Source: DASPXK01 sp035637315 (GTDB lineage Bacteria; Chloroflexota; UBA6077; JACCZL01). From it: 44,879 nt of DNA. Positions 24,179 to 31,378 of this stretch are shown here, one piece after another; position 1 is the first letter of the stretch; each line of letters begins with the position of its first letter. The stretch is taken from positions 1 to 44,879 of the forward strand of contig DASPXK010000055.1 in the NCBI GenBank assembly GCA_035637315.1. The letters are read 5' to 3'. Both the position numbers and the translations under genes were made by a program. The notes under the pieces were generated by a model. The model had not been told where the DNA came from, ran no database searches, and was given only the letters and a program-made list of their open reading frames with translations.

Positions 24179-25273
24179 CTAGGTCGCGCCTGCCGGCAGC
24201 GGCGCGAAGCTTCCCAGACGAATCGGAAGCCGTCGGGGCCCCCAGGTCCCTGGCGGACCCTGGAACACACCCGGACACGGGGTCAGGCACTCGGTGCAGC
24301 GGCCGTCATCGGTCAGCTTCCAGTCCGTCAGGACGTACCAGTCACGACCGATGAGCGCTGCCCCGCAGTGGTGGCAGTAGGTGGTCCCGCCGTCCGGATC
24401 GTGGACATTGCCTGTGTACGCGTAGCGAATACCGTTCTTGATGGCGATCCGGCGCGCGTGAGCCAGGGTTGCCGGCGGGGTCGGCGGCCGATCCATCATC
24501 TTCCAGTCGGGGTGGAAGGCCGTGAAATGCATCGGGACATCTGGGCCCAGTTGGTCGACCACCCACTGGGTCATCTCCTCGACTTCCAGCTCCGAGTCGT
24601 TCTCGCCCGGAATGAGTAAGTTGGTTATCTCGAACCAGACGCTCGTTTCGTGCTTGAGATAGACCAGCGTGTCCAGGACCGGACCGAGATCCCCCTTGCA
24701 GATCTCCCTGTAGAAACGCCCGCTGAAGCCCTTGAGATCGACGTTGGCCGCGTCCATGTGACGGAAGAGCTCGGCCCGTGGCGCTTCACAGATATACCCG
24801 GCCGTGACCGCGACGGTCTTGATCCCGAGCTCATGGCAAGCCTGCGCAACGTCGACGGCGTATTCGTGGAAGATGACCGGGTCGTTGTACGTGAACGCCA
24901 CGCTGCGGCAACCGCTCCGGCGGGCCGCTTGCGCGATCATCTCGGGCGACGCGGCGTCCGCCAAAGTATCGATCTGACGTGACTTGCTGATCGACCAGTT
25001 TTGGCAGAACTTACAAGCCAGGTTACAGCCGGCTGTTCCGAAAGAGAGCACCGGCGTGCCTGGCAGGAAGTGGTTGAACGGCTTCTTCTCGATTGGGTCG
25101 ACGCAGAAGCCGCTGGAGCGGCCGTACGTGGTCAAGACGATCCGATCGTCTTGCCGAGCGCGCACGAAGCACAGGCCCTGTTGCCCCTCGTGGAGCCTGC
25201 AATGGCGAGGGCAGAGGTCACACTGGATACGCCCATCGTCGAGCTCGTGCCAGTACTTGCCCGGTACCGCCAT
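24179..25273 (-). CDS. amrS: AmmeMemoRadiSam-type radical SAM protein
   Basis: Radical SAM enzyme of 364 residues that binds a 4Fe-4S cluster through Cys83, Cys87 and Cys90 (CNLACKFC). It matches the AmrS subfamily: KYWHELDDGRIQCDLCPRHC at 7-25 with extra cysteines, GSPVL-like GTPVLSFGTAGC, VAFTYNDPVIFHEYAVDVA, VDLKGFSGRFYREI, PMHFTAFHPDWKM and NGIRYAYTGNVHD, plus C-terminal cysteines (TYCHHCG, CTECLTPC). The reaction is not known. The start is ATG 25273 with GACGGAAG upstream; longer frames would overlap rsmD. The usual genomic partners, AMMECR1 and MEMO1, are not in the window. Divergent from rsmD, with an 82-base gap. Confidence 0.9.
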   Translation of the reverse strand: MAVPGKYWHELDDGRIQCDLCPRHCRLHEGQQGLCFVRARQDDRIVLTTYGRSSGFCVDPIEKKPFNHFLPGTPVLSFGTAGCNLACKFCQNWSISKSRQIDTLADAASPEMIAQAARRSGCRSVAFTYNDPVIFHEYAVDVAQACHELGIKTVAVTAGYICEAPRAELFRHMDAANVDLKGFSGRFYREICKGDLGPVLDTLVYLKHETSVWFEITNLLIPGENDSELEVEEMTQWVVDQLGPDVPMHFTAFHPDWKMMDRPPTPPATLAHARRIAIKNGIRYAYTGNVHDPDGGTTYCHHCGAALIGRDWYVLTDWKLTDDGRCTECLTPCPGVFQGPPGTWGPRRLPIRLGSFAPLPAGAT

Positions 25274-25355
25274 ACTTCCGTCTTCGCTGCTCAGATGACC
25301 CGCCAAGCGTGATGCGCGGCGAAGCTCATTGTACCCGCCGCCAGGAGGCGCTGGG

Positions 25356-26027
25356 ATGCGTGTGATCGCGGGGTCGGCGCGCGGACGGCCGTTGCGGGCT
25401 CCTCCGTCCGCCCACATTCGACCGACCTCCGATAAGATCAAGGAAGTCATCTTCTCGATGCTAGAGGCCGAGGCCTATCGGCGCGGCTACGCGCCCGAGC
25501 CAGGCGACGAACAGGGGGAGGGTCGGTTCGCGGCGGCCGTGGCCTGGCCGCGCGTACTCGAGCTGTACGCTGGCAGCGGAGCGCTCGCAATCGAAGCGCT
25601 CAGCCGCGGGGCCGAGCAGGCGGATCTGGTGGAGCTGGACCCAGCGGCCCGAAAGGTCGCGGCCGAAAACCTGGCTCGGGCCGGACTGGCCGACAGAGCG
25701 GCCGTCCACGCGGGCACCAGTGAAGTGGCCGTGTCGACATTGGTCGGGCCCTATGATTTAATACTCGTCGATCCACCTTACGACGAACCAGGCGTCCCGG
25801 TCCTGCTTGAGCGTCTGGCCGCACGAGGGCGGGTCGGCCCGTCCGCCGTTCTGGTCTGGGAGCATCGCCGATCGACCGTGCCGCCTGATCGGATCGGCGG
25901 GCGAGATGCGCGCAGTGAAAGAGCTGCCCTTCGTGGAACAAGTGCGGGCCGCGGATGGCGCCGGGTGAAGACGAACCAACATGGGGCGGCGGCCGTGAGC
26001 TTGTACGTGGCGGCCGACGGCGAATGA
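25356..26027 (+). CDS. rsmD: 16S rRNA (guanine(966)-N2)-methyltransferase
   Basis: SAM-dependent methyltransferase of 223 residues acting on 16S rRNA in the assembled small subunit. ATG 25356 has AGGAGG about eight bases upstream and begins MRVIAGSARGRPLRAPP. RPTSDKIKEVIFSMLE at about 23-38 is conserved in RsmD. The SAM loop is VLELYAGSGALAIEALSRGA near 69-88, and the catalytic motif is LVDPPYD near 136-142. Between VLVWEHRR and VKTNQHGAAAVSLYVA lies a segment of about 25 residues that is unusually basic and longer than in relatives; a +1 frame there reads more protein-like, so a compensated pair of indels is possible. The stop overlaps the coaD start (ATGA). Confidence 0.93.
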   Translation: MRVIAGSARGRPLRAPPSAHIRPTSDKIKEVIFSMLEAEAYRRGYAPEPGDEQGEGRFAAAVAWPRVLELYAGSGALAIEALSRGAEQADLVELDPAARKVAAENLARAGLADRAAVHAGTSEVAVSTLVGPYDLILVDPPYDEPGVPVLLERLAARGRVGPSAVLVWEHRRSTVPPDRIGGRDARSERAALRGTSAGRGWRRVKTNQHGAAAVSLYVAADGE

Positions 26028-26542
26028 GCTCACAGCCCGGCCCACCCCGCCGGATCGCCATCTACCCGGGCACCTTCGATCCGGTCCACAACGGGCACAT
26101 CGACATCGCTCGGCGCGCGGCCCGCTTGTTCGACCAGCTCATCGTGGCCGTCTACGACCGTCCAGCCAAGTCACTCCTGTTTGCTCCCGATGAGCGGATC
26201 GGTCTGTTCCGCTCGAGTCTGGATGCCGCGGACGGGCATGCCGTGTTGATCGAGGGATATTCTGGCCTGACGGTGAATTACGCCCGGTCACGAGGAGCCA
26301 GCGCCGTGGTACGCGGGCTTCGAGCGATCACTGATTTCGAGTATGAATATCAGATGACCACGATGAACCGGCATCTCGAGCCCAGCGTCGAGACGGTCTT
26401 TCTGATGACGTCGTTGGAGTTCGCGTATCTGAGCTCGACAATAATCAAGGAGGTCGCTGCGGGCGGCGCAGCGCTAGACGGTCTGGTCCCGCCCCTGGTC
26501 GCCGAGGCGCTCAGGGCGCGGTTTGGGCGGGGTCGGCGGTGA
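26024..26542 (+). CDS. coaD: Phosphopantetheine adenylyltransferase
   Basis: Penultimate step of coenzyme A synthesis: 4'-phosphopantetheine plus ATP to dephospho-CoA; hexameric cytosolic enzyme, 172 residues. The nucleotidyltransferase motif (T/H)xGH appears in IAIYPGTFDPVHNGHIDIAR at about 10-29. Further marks are VRGLRAITDFEYEYQMTTMN near 96-115, FLMTSLEFAYLSSTIIKEVA and the GG turn after it. ATG 26024 overlaps the rsmD stop by four bases, the classic rsmD-coaD pair. The stop overlaps the GTG of the next gene. Confidence 0.96.
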   Translation: MSSQPGPPRRIAIYPGTFDPVHNGHIDIARRAARLFDQLIVAVYDRPAKSLLFAPDERIGLFRSSLDAADGHAVLIEGYSGLTVNYARSRGASAVVRGLRAITDFEYEYQMTTMNRHLEPSVETVFLMTSLEFAYLSSTIIKEVAAGGAALDGLVPPLVAEALRARFGRGRR

Positions 26543-27036
26543 CGGGACAGACGATGGCCGCTCCCGAGCCCGGCACGGTCGACTTTATGTATCTGCTGGA
26601 CCGCCTGGAGGAGGCGCTGGCTGGTGGATCGAAGCTGCCGCTGACCGCGCGTACGCTGGTCGAAGCGCAGGGCTGCCTGGACATTCTTGACCAGATGCGG
26701 GTGGCGCTGCCGAGCGAGATCAGGCAAGCTCGGCGAGTCATCGCCGAGCGGGACAACATGCTGGCCCAGGCCCGCGATGAGGCCGAGCGGATCATCCGCA
26801 ACGCCGAGCTGCGCGCCAGTCGGATGGTTGAGGAGCACGCGCTGGCCCGAGGAGCCCAGGCCCGCGCCCTGGAGATCGAGGATCGTGCGGAGCAGGCCGC
26901 CCAGCAGATCCGCTCCGAAGCGGAGCGCTACGCCGGAATCGTCTTGAGTCGGATCACGGAAAGGTTGGAGCAGGCCCTGGGAACCGTAAAGGCCGGGCTC
27001 CGTGAGCTCGAGGAGGGCGACATTGCCGCCAGGTAG
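26539..27036 (+). CDS. Coiled-coil protein of unknown function downstream of coaD
   Basis: Soluble, highly helical protein of 165 residues; I do not recognise a named family. Residues 14-45 (MYLLDRLEEALAGGSKLPLT) look like a short folded head. From about 60 to 160 it is a long charged coiled coil rich in Arg, Glu and Ala (RQARRVIAERDNMLAQARDE, AERIIRNAELRASRMVEEHA), reminiscent of the ATP synthase b-subunit stalk or of DivIVA-like proteins, but with no membrane anchor. GTG 26539 overlaps the coaD stop, so it is translationally coupled. The stop TAG lies in a TCGCGACTCGC repeat. A structural or division-related role is a guess. Confidence 0.8.
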   Translation: MTGQTMAAPEPGTVDFMYLLDRLEEALAGGSKLPLTARTLVEAQGCLDILDQMRVALPSEIRQARRVIAERDNMLAQARDEAERIIRNAELRASRMVEEHALARGAQARALEIEDRAEQAAQQIRSEAERYAGIVLSRITERLEQALGTVKAGLRELEEGDIAAR

Positions 27037-27106
27037 CGAATCGCGAGTCGCGAGACTCGGGTCAGCTCGCCACTCGCGACTCGCTACTCGCGACTCGTGA
27101 CTCGCC
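27033..27106. repeat. TCGCGACTCGC-family inverted repeat filling an intergenic gap
   Basis: GTAGCGAATCGCGAG at 27033-27047 pairs with CTCGCGACTCGCTAC at 27073-27087 (14 of 15), followed by a further direct copy CTCGCGACTCGTGACTCGCC that ends at the next ATG. The repeat supplies the stop codon of the upstream gene and is the entire spacer to the downstream one. Confidence 0.75.
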
Positions 27107-27802
27107 ATGCAGGTTGTCGTCAACGAGAAGCTGGTCCGCGACAGGGTCCGCCTGGCGAGTGCGTTCCACTTGAGCGCGCTAGCCGTCTTCGGGGTTGGGC
27201 TGTGGATCTCATGGGTTCAGCCAGACCAAATCCTTGCTTCCTACGTCGCCATCGTCATCGGCCTGCTGCTCTACAATTTCGGCCAGTTCTTCCTGCGTCG
27301 CTGGGGGCCTCGCGCACGCCAGGACGCCACGCTCACGAAAGCGCTCAAAGGACTCGACAACCGCTATACGTTGCTCGCGTTCAGCTCTAGCAAGCTGCCC
27401 GACTACATGCTGGTCGGGCCAGGCAGCGTGCAAGTGATCGTGCCGCGCAATCACGACGGCACCATCATCTGTCGGGCTGACCGCTGGTCGCGTGAGTCGC
27501 GCGCCGGACTCGGTCGGGTCCTATCGTGGTTTGGTGGCACGCCGCTGGGCAACCCGGGCCTGGACGTGTCGCGAGCCGTTCAGCGTGTCCGGGAACGGCT
27601 GCGCAGGCACGGCCTCGAAGGCGGGAGCGAACCGCCTGTCGCGGGGCTCGTGTTGTTCACCAACCCGACGGCCAGGCTGCGGATCGACGGCTGTTCCCAG
27701 CCAGTCATGGGCCTGAAGCAAGTCCGCAACTACCTCCGCGGCTCGAAGGGCTCGCTCAGCCCGCAGGCCCTGGCCAACATCGTCCGCGCCCTTCGCCAGT
27801 AG
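27107..27802 (+). CDS. Membrane protein with a divergent NERD-like domain
   Basis: Protein of 231 residues with two membrane segments near 21-40 and 45-62 (AVFGVGLWISWV and SYVAIVIGLLLYNFGQFFL) and a cytosolic C-terminal domain. The stretch LDNRYTLLAFSSSKLPDYML, VGPGSVQVIV and the later PPVAGLVLFTNPTARLRI resemble the nuclease-related NERD fold (DHVLVGP..GVFVIE, VVVFTNP), but the acidic and lysine catalytic residues of NERD are not obvious. It may therefore be a non-catalytic relative. No ribosome site precedes the ATG, because the TCGCGACTCGC repeat ends exactly at it. The stop TAG sits in another repeat (AGTAGGCAG). Function unknown; the NERD likeness is tentative. Confidence 0.75.
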   Translation: MQVVVNEKLVRDRVRLASAFHLSALAVFGVGLWISWVQPDQILASYVAIVIGLLLYNFGQFFLRRWGPRARQDATLTKALKGLDNRYTLLAFSSSKLPDYMLVGPGSVQVIVPRNHDGTIICRADRWSRESRAGLGRVLSWFGGTPLGNPGLDVSRAVQRVRERLRRHGLEGGSEPPVAGLVLFTNPTARLRIDGCSQPVMGLKQVRNYLRGSKGSLSPQALANIVRALRQ

Positions 27803-27885
27803 GCAGAGGTAGTGGGCAGTAGGCGGTAAGCACTAGGATTCCGCCGCCCCCCGCTGGCCACTGCCCACTGCCCACCGCCCACTCG
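27800..27885. repeat. GGGCAGTAGGC / CACTGCCCACTGCCC inverted repeat
   Basis: Left arm AGTGGGCAGTAGGCGGTAAG (27811-27830), right arm CTGGCCACTGCCCACTGCCC and ACCGCCCACTCG (27854-27885). Related blocks are at 32877-32909, 34231-34254 and 34312-34338. The first bases supply the stop codon of the NERD-like gene. Confidence 0.7.
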
Positions 27886-27929
27886 TGTGGCACGAACCTT
27901 GCCTAGCCTGTTCCCGAAGGGGACCCGCC

Positions 27930-28160
27930 ATGACCCAGACTTACTTCAACCTCCACTGCATGATGTGTGGCCGAGCCGCTGGGCACGTGTACAGGGGCCG
28001 CTTCAGTAGAGCACCGGCGGCCCCCCCGCTCGAGTTTCGAGGCGGCCGGTCGCGCTGCGGGTTCTGTGGCGGGAATGTGTACCTGGAAGCCGAGGACTCG
28101 CCCGTCACCGTGCGACCGATCGACCTCCAGCTCGCGCGACAGGCGAGGCAGGCTTCGTAG
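27930..28160 (+). CDS. Small zinc-ribbon protein, function unknown
   Basis: 76-residue protein starting at ATG 27930. Two Cys pairs, CMMC near residues 10-13 and CGFC near 43-46, are spaced like a zinc ribbon; the first is set in NLHCMMCGRAAGHVYRGRF and the second in GGRSRCGFCGGNVYLEAED. Such ribbons often bind nucleic acid or serve as protein docking modules. The C-terminus is a basic helix (LQLARQARQAS). It lies 13 bases before the next small gene and probably shares its transcript. I cannot name a family. Confidence 0.75.
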   Translation: MTQTYFNLHCMMCGRAAGHVYRGRFSRAPAAPPLEFRGGRSRCGFCGGNVYLEAEDSPVTVRPIDLQLARQARQAS

Positions 28161-28172
28161 TACCCTCTTCGC

Positions 28173-28532
28173 GTGCCATCTCGCGAGGAGATCGAGGAGC
28201 GCGCCAGGCAGCAAGTTGAGCTGCTAGTCGAGCATCTGGTAGGGCGCTCCGAGAGCGTGGACTACCGGCAGGGCACCTACCTGCTGGCCGCGCTGGCCGC
28301 CGAGCTGGGGTCGCAGGTCCAACGTCGCTGTTGGGAGCTTGCCAGGAGCAGCGACACATCCTGGGAGGTCGCCGCGAGTGAGGTTGAGACGTTGATCAAC
28401 GCGGCTTGGCACTGCATGGCCACGGTTTGGGCCTTGAGCGAACAGGAGGACCGTCGCATCTCGGAGCGACAGGAGCGGCAGGAGCGGGAAGAACAGCGAC
28501 GCCGCGAGCGTGGCGAGCGGAGAGGGAAGTAG
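28173..28532 (+). CDS. Small helical protein with a charged tail, function unknown
   Basis: 119-residue protein from GTG 28173. The body (6-90) is helical: EEIEERARQQVELLVEHLVG, YLLAALAAELGSQVQRRCWE and VETLINAAWHCMATVWALSE. The last 30 residues are almost wholly Arg and Glu (RISERQERQEREEQRRRERG), a likely single charged helix. No known domain was recognised. It sits in a run of small plus-strand genes after coaD. Confidence 0.7.
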   Translation: MPSREEIEERARQQVELLVEHLVGRSESVDYRQGTYLLAALAAELGSQVQRRCWELARSSDTSWEVAASEVETLINAAWHCMATVWALSEQEDRRISERQERQEREEQRRRERGERRGK

Positions 28533-28594
28533 GGACCGCTTTCCAACCAGATCAGATCGTCACTTCTTGCTCGGCAGTGACGTTTCTATGGGTG

Positions 28595-28861
28595 ATGGAG
28601 ACCCTCCCCAACTCGGTCCAGTCTAACGGCACCCGACTCGCCGCCGCCCAGGTCGAGCCCGGCCTTCTGCTTGCTCAGGGGCGCGTCTTGGAGACGGTAG
28701 CCGACGGAAGCGTGTTGGGCGGGACCGCGGCCGATCTGGCCCGCCGATTTGGAGTAAAGACTTCCGAGCTGCTCGCGGCTGTCGATGAGCTTGCGGGAAT
28801 CGGCTGGCTCGAGCTGGGCATCGAGCAGGACGGCCGTCTCATAGTCCGCTGGACCGGGTAG
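28595..28861 (+). CDS. Small winged-helix-like protein
   Basis: 88-residue protein. The segment LGGTAADLARRFGVKTSELL, AAVDELAGIGWLELG and the ending GRLIVRWTG have the helix-turn-helix plus wing outline of a wHTH domain (recognition helix near 48-58), as in small DNA-binding regulators. The start is uncertain: ATG 28595 or GTG 28592, neither with a clear ribosome site. It converges on the LysM gene; stop codons abut (28861 and 28862). Targets are unknown. Confidence 0.6.
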   Translation: METLPNSVQSNGTRLAAAQVEPGLLLAQGRVLETVADGSVLGGTAADLARRFGVKTSELLAAVDELAGIGWLELGIEQDGRLIVRWTG

Positions 28862-29494
28862 TCAGCGCGGCTCTGGGATAACCAGGCGCTCACCGATCCG
28901 CAGGATCCGATTGCGGTCAGTGAAGTTGTTGGCCTGCATGATCGCCTCCACCGTGACGCCGTACCTCTGCGCGATCCGGTTCAGCGTGTCGCCTGCCTCG
29001 ACGACGTGAATTCGGCCGCTCGGGGCGGGGGCCAATCCGGAATCTGGTGACGGCGAAGGGGAAGGGCTCACGACGGGGAGCGGGCTCGAGATCGCAGCCG
29101 GGTTCGGAAGCTGGCCCGGCGCGGCGCCAGGGGTTGGCGGCGCCGAGCTCTGGCCGCCAAAGCCTAGCAGCCAGCTCAAGGTAAAGAAGAGCCCGACCAC
29201 GAGCGCCACGAGAACTGCCGCGAACACCAGCGTGTAGATGGTTCGCTCGGCTCGTTCGGACCGCTCAGCTGAGGCCAGGCGGTGGTGCTGAACGCGTCGA
29301 GAGAGACCAGCCCGGCCCTGATGGCTGCTCTGCGGTATGGCCTGCGCACGAGTCGCCGGCCGCCGTCCCGCCATCGTGCGCCTGGCTACTGCACGCGCTC
29401 CGGTGCGTTCCCCCAGACGGCCCGCCAGGCGCTCGCGGAGGCGCTCCCACCATTCGCGCAGCTGATCGATCAGGTCGCCGCGGGCAGAGCTCAT
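28862..29494 (-). CDS. LysM domain membrane protein
   Basis: 210-residue bitopic protein. A basic cytosolic N-terminus (1-85) is followed by one membrane segment near 87-108 (YTLVFAAVLVALVVGLFFTL), a Pro/Ser linker at about 118-155 and a C-terminal LysM repeat at about 162-208: HVVEAGDTLNRIAQRYGVTV, EAIMQANNF, ILRIGERLVIPEP. LysM binds N-acetylglucosamine in peptidoglycan, so the protein probably anchors the membrane to the wall. ATG 29494 has no ribosome site; a TCGCGACTCGC-type repeat runs right up to it. Confidence 0.88.
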   Translation of the reverse strand: MSSARGDLIDQLREWWERLRERLAGRLGERTGARAVARRTMAGRRPATRAQAIPQSSHQGRAGLSRRVQHHRLASAERSERAERTIYTLVFAAVLVALVVGLFFTLSWLLGFGGQSSAPPTPGAAPGQLPNPAAISSPLPVVSPSPSPSPDSGLAPAPSGRIHVVEAGDTLNRIAQRYGVTVEAIMQANNFTDRNRILRIGERLVIPEPR

Positions 29495-29640
29495 TCGAGT
29501 CGCGGGTCGCGAGTTACGAGTCGCGAGTGGGCTCTGCCAGCATCATCGGCGAGCGGGGACAACCGCACGCCTTCGGGGGCTTCCATTCTTACCATTGCGG
29601 TATTTGGGTGCTCCGTTAGTTCGCGGCTCGCGACCCGCGT
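29495..29640. repeat. Two inverse TCGCGACTCGC-family copies flanking a 85-base spacer
   Basis: 29495-29530 reads CGAGTCGCGGGTCGCGAG and TACGAGTCGCGAGTGGG; 29616-29640 reads GTTCGCGGCTCGCGACCCG in the opposite sense. The first abuts the LysM start codon, the second the SDR stop codon. The spacer has no gene. Confidence 0.65.
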
Positions 29641-30404
29641 CACGGCATCTGGATCGCGTAGCCGCCGTCGACAGGGATGCTGACCCCGGTCACGAAGTTG
29701 CTGGCCGGGCTTGCCAGGAAAACGGCTGTGCCGGCCAGATCGGCCGGCTGGCCCCACCGGCCGGCTGGTGTGCGTGCCAGGACGCGGTCATACAACTCTG
29801 GCAGATGTCGTCGCGCCGCGTTGGTCAAGTCGGTCTCGATCCAGCCCGGCAGGATGCAGTTGACCTGGATATTGTCGCTTGCCCAGGCGATGGCCAGGCT
29901 CTTGGTGAGCTGGACGACTCCCCCCTTGCTGGCCGCGTAGGGCGCGGCGAACGGGTGGCCGAAGAGGCTGGCCATCGAGCCGATGTTCACGATCTTGCCC
30001 CCGCCGGTCCGCTTCAGCTCAGGGTAGGCCGCCTGGCAGCACGCGAACACCGCCGTCAGATTCGTGTCCACCACTCGCCGATACTCCTCGAGGTCGTATT
30101 CCTCGGGCCGCTTGCGGATCCCGATCCCAGCGTTGTTGACCAGGATGTCTAGCCGCCCATGGCGAGACGCCGACTGGGAGACCATGTCCCGAACCTGGTC
30201 CTCCTCGGTGACGTCCACAGCCAGCCCGCCCGCTGCACCGCCACGCCGCTCGTTCAGCTCCCGAACGGCGCTCTCGGTCTTGTCGCGATCCCGCGCCGCG
30301 ATCACCACGGACGCGCCGGCCTCGACCAGCCCGCGCGCAATCCCGAGACCGATCCCGCCGTTGCCGCCAGTGACGATCGCCACCTTGCCGTTCAAATCGA
30401 ACAA
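29640..30404 (-). CDS. Short-chain dehydrogenase/reductase (SDR)
   Basis: Classical SDR of about 254 residues, NAD(P)-dependent, cytosolic. The cofactor motif TGGNGGIGLG lies near 12-21, NNAG near 90-93, and the catalytic triad is Ser143, Tyr156 and Lys160 (YAASK), with the ILPGWIETDL segment and C-terminal VTGVSIPVDGGYA. It is closest in pattern to the glucose 1-dehydrogenase, gluconate 5-dehydrogenase and 3-oxoacyl-ACP reductase group, which cannot be separated by eye. Of two starts, TTG 30404 is five bases after AGGAGG; GTG 30410 overlaps that site. The next gene upstream ends or starts on either side without overlap, and no pathway partner is evident. Confidence 0.9.
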   Translation of the reverse strand: MFDLNGKVAIVTGGNGGIGLGIARGLVEAGASVVIAARDRDKTESAVRELNERRGGAAGGLAVDVTEEDQVRDMVSQSASRHGRLDILVNNAGIGIRKRPEEYDLEEYRRVVDTNLTAVFACCQAAYPELKRTGGGKIVNIGSMASLFGHPFAAPYAASKGGVVQLTKSLAIAWASDNIQVNCILPGWIETDLTNAARRHLPELYDRVLARTPAGRWGQPADLAGTAVFLASPASNFVTGVSIPVDGGYAIQMP

Positions 30405-30448
30405 ACGCACCTCCTATGTGGGTCAGGCTGCGGCTGGTAAAAGGCGGC

Positions 30449-31240
30449 CTACTGTAGCACGAAGCTGAGTACCGCGCTCGCGAACTCCCGCGGGTGAGAG
30501 GCATGCACAGCGTGGCGTGCTCCGCGGAATGTCAGCAGCCGGCCCTCTGGGAGGGCCTCGACGATCGAGCGGGCACCGGCCGGGCTGAGCGCCCCGTCCA
30601 GGGCCGGGTCGGCGGCCATCACCAGCGTTGGCGCCTGGACGCCTGGCAGCAGCGCGGACACCGCTGGGAAGCCCGGCTCGGCTTTTGAAACTGCCTGAAA
30701 TGCGCCGTCGGAGGCCGCCCGATACAGACCGGCCAGGGCTCGAGCGTAGAGATCACTCATACCGGGCTCGCGCTGCTGCAAATAGCGCTCCAGCGCTCCT
30801 GGCGGCTGGTGGCGCAGGCGCGCGACGATCTCGACGTGGTCGCGTGGCCGGCTTGGATCGAATGGCGGGTCTACCAAGATCAGGTGGCTGACTAGCTCCG
30901 GTCGCTCAGCCGCCAGCAGGGTCGCGACGACGGCCCCAATAGAGTGGCCCAGCAGAAACGTGGGGCAGGCCGGCTCGTGCCCCAGCAGGGCTGCAATGTC
31001 GCCCGAGTAGTCCCGCGGAAGGTAGCCGGCCGACGGTTTGTCGCTGTCGCCGTGTCCTCGCATGTCCGGCGCCAGCAGCCGCAGCGCCGGGCTCAGTCGG
31101 CGCCCGCTGCCCTGCCAGACCGCGCCCGAGGCGCCCAGGCCGTGCAACAGGACCAGCGTCGGTCCGTCAGAGGTCAGCTCACGGACGTTGAGGTGGATGC
31201 CGCCAACGTCCTCACGTCGCCAGGTCCAGACTGCCGCCAC
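30449..31240 (-). CDS. Alpha/beta hydrolase
   Basis: Alpha/beta-hydrolase fold protein of about 263 residues. The oxyanion-loop motif is LVLLHGLGASGAVW, the nucleophile elbow GHSIGA (Ser about residue 100) and the catalytic His lies in FRGARHAVHASHPREF near the C-terminus; DMRGHGDSDKP is typical of the epoxide hydrolase/haloperoxidase/lactonase branch. I place the start at GTG 31240, with AGGCGG six bases upstream; a TTG at 31276 would extend it by 12 residues. Substrate unknown. It precedes the SDR gene by 45 bases and may be cotranscribed with it. Confidence 0.88.
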   Translation of the reverse strand: MAAVWTWRREDVGGIHLNVRELTSDGPTLVLLHGLGASGAVWQGSGRRLSPALRLLAPDMRGHGDSDKPSAGYLPRDYSGDIAALLGHEPACPTFLLGHSIGAVVATLLAAERPELVSHLILVDPPFDPSRPRDHVEIVARLRHQPPGALERYLQQREPGMSDLYARALAGLYRAASDGAFQAVSKAEPGFPAVSALLPGVQAPTLVMAADPALDGALSPAGARSIVEALPEGRLLTFRGARHAVHASHPREFASAVLSFVLQ

Positions 31241-31378
31241 GCAAGACCGCCTACGGAGTCTGAGGTCCGAGAACAAGTGCGCTTCGCGAGTCCCAAGCCG
31301 TCCGGCGGGTGTTCTCTGCCACCCGAGCCCACTCTGAATTCTAGCCCGGTCCGCTTACGCCCCGGCGCTTCGTCGACC

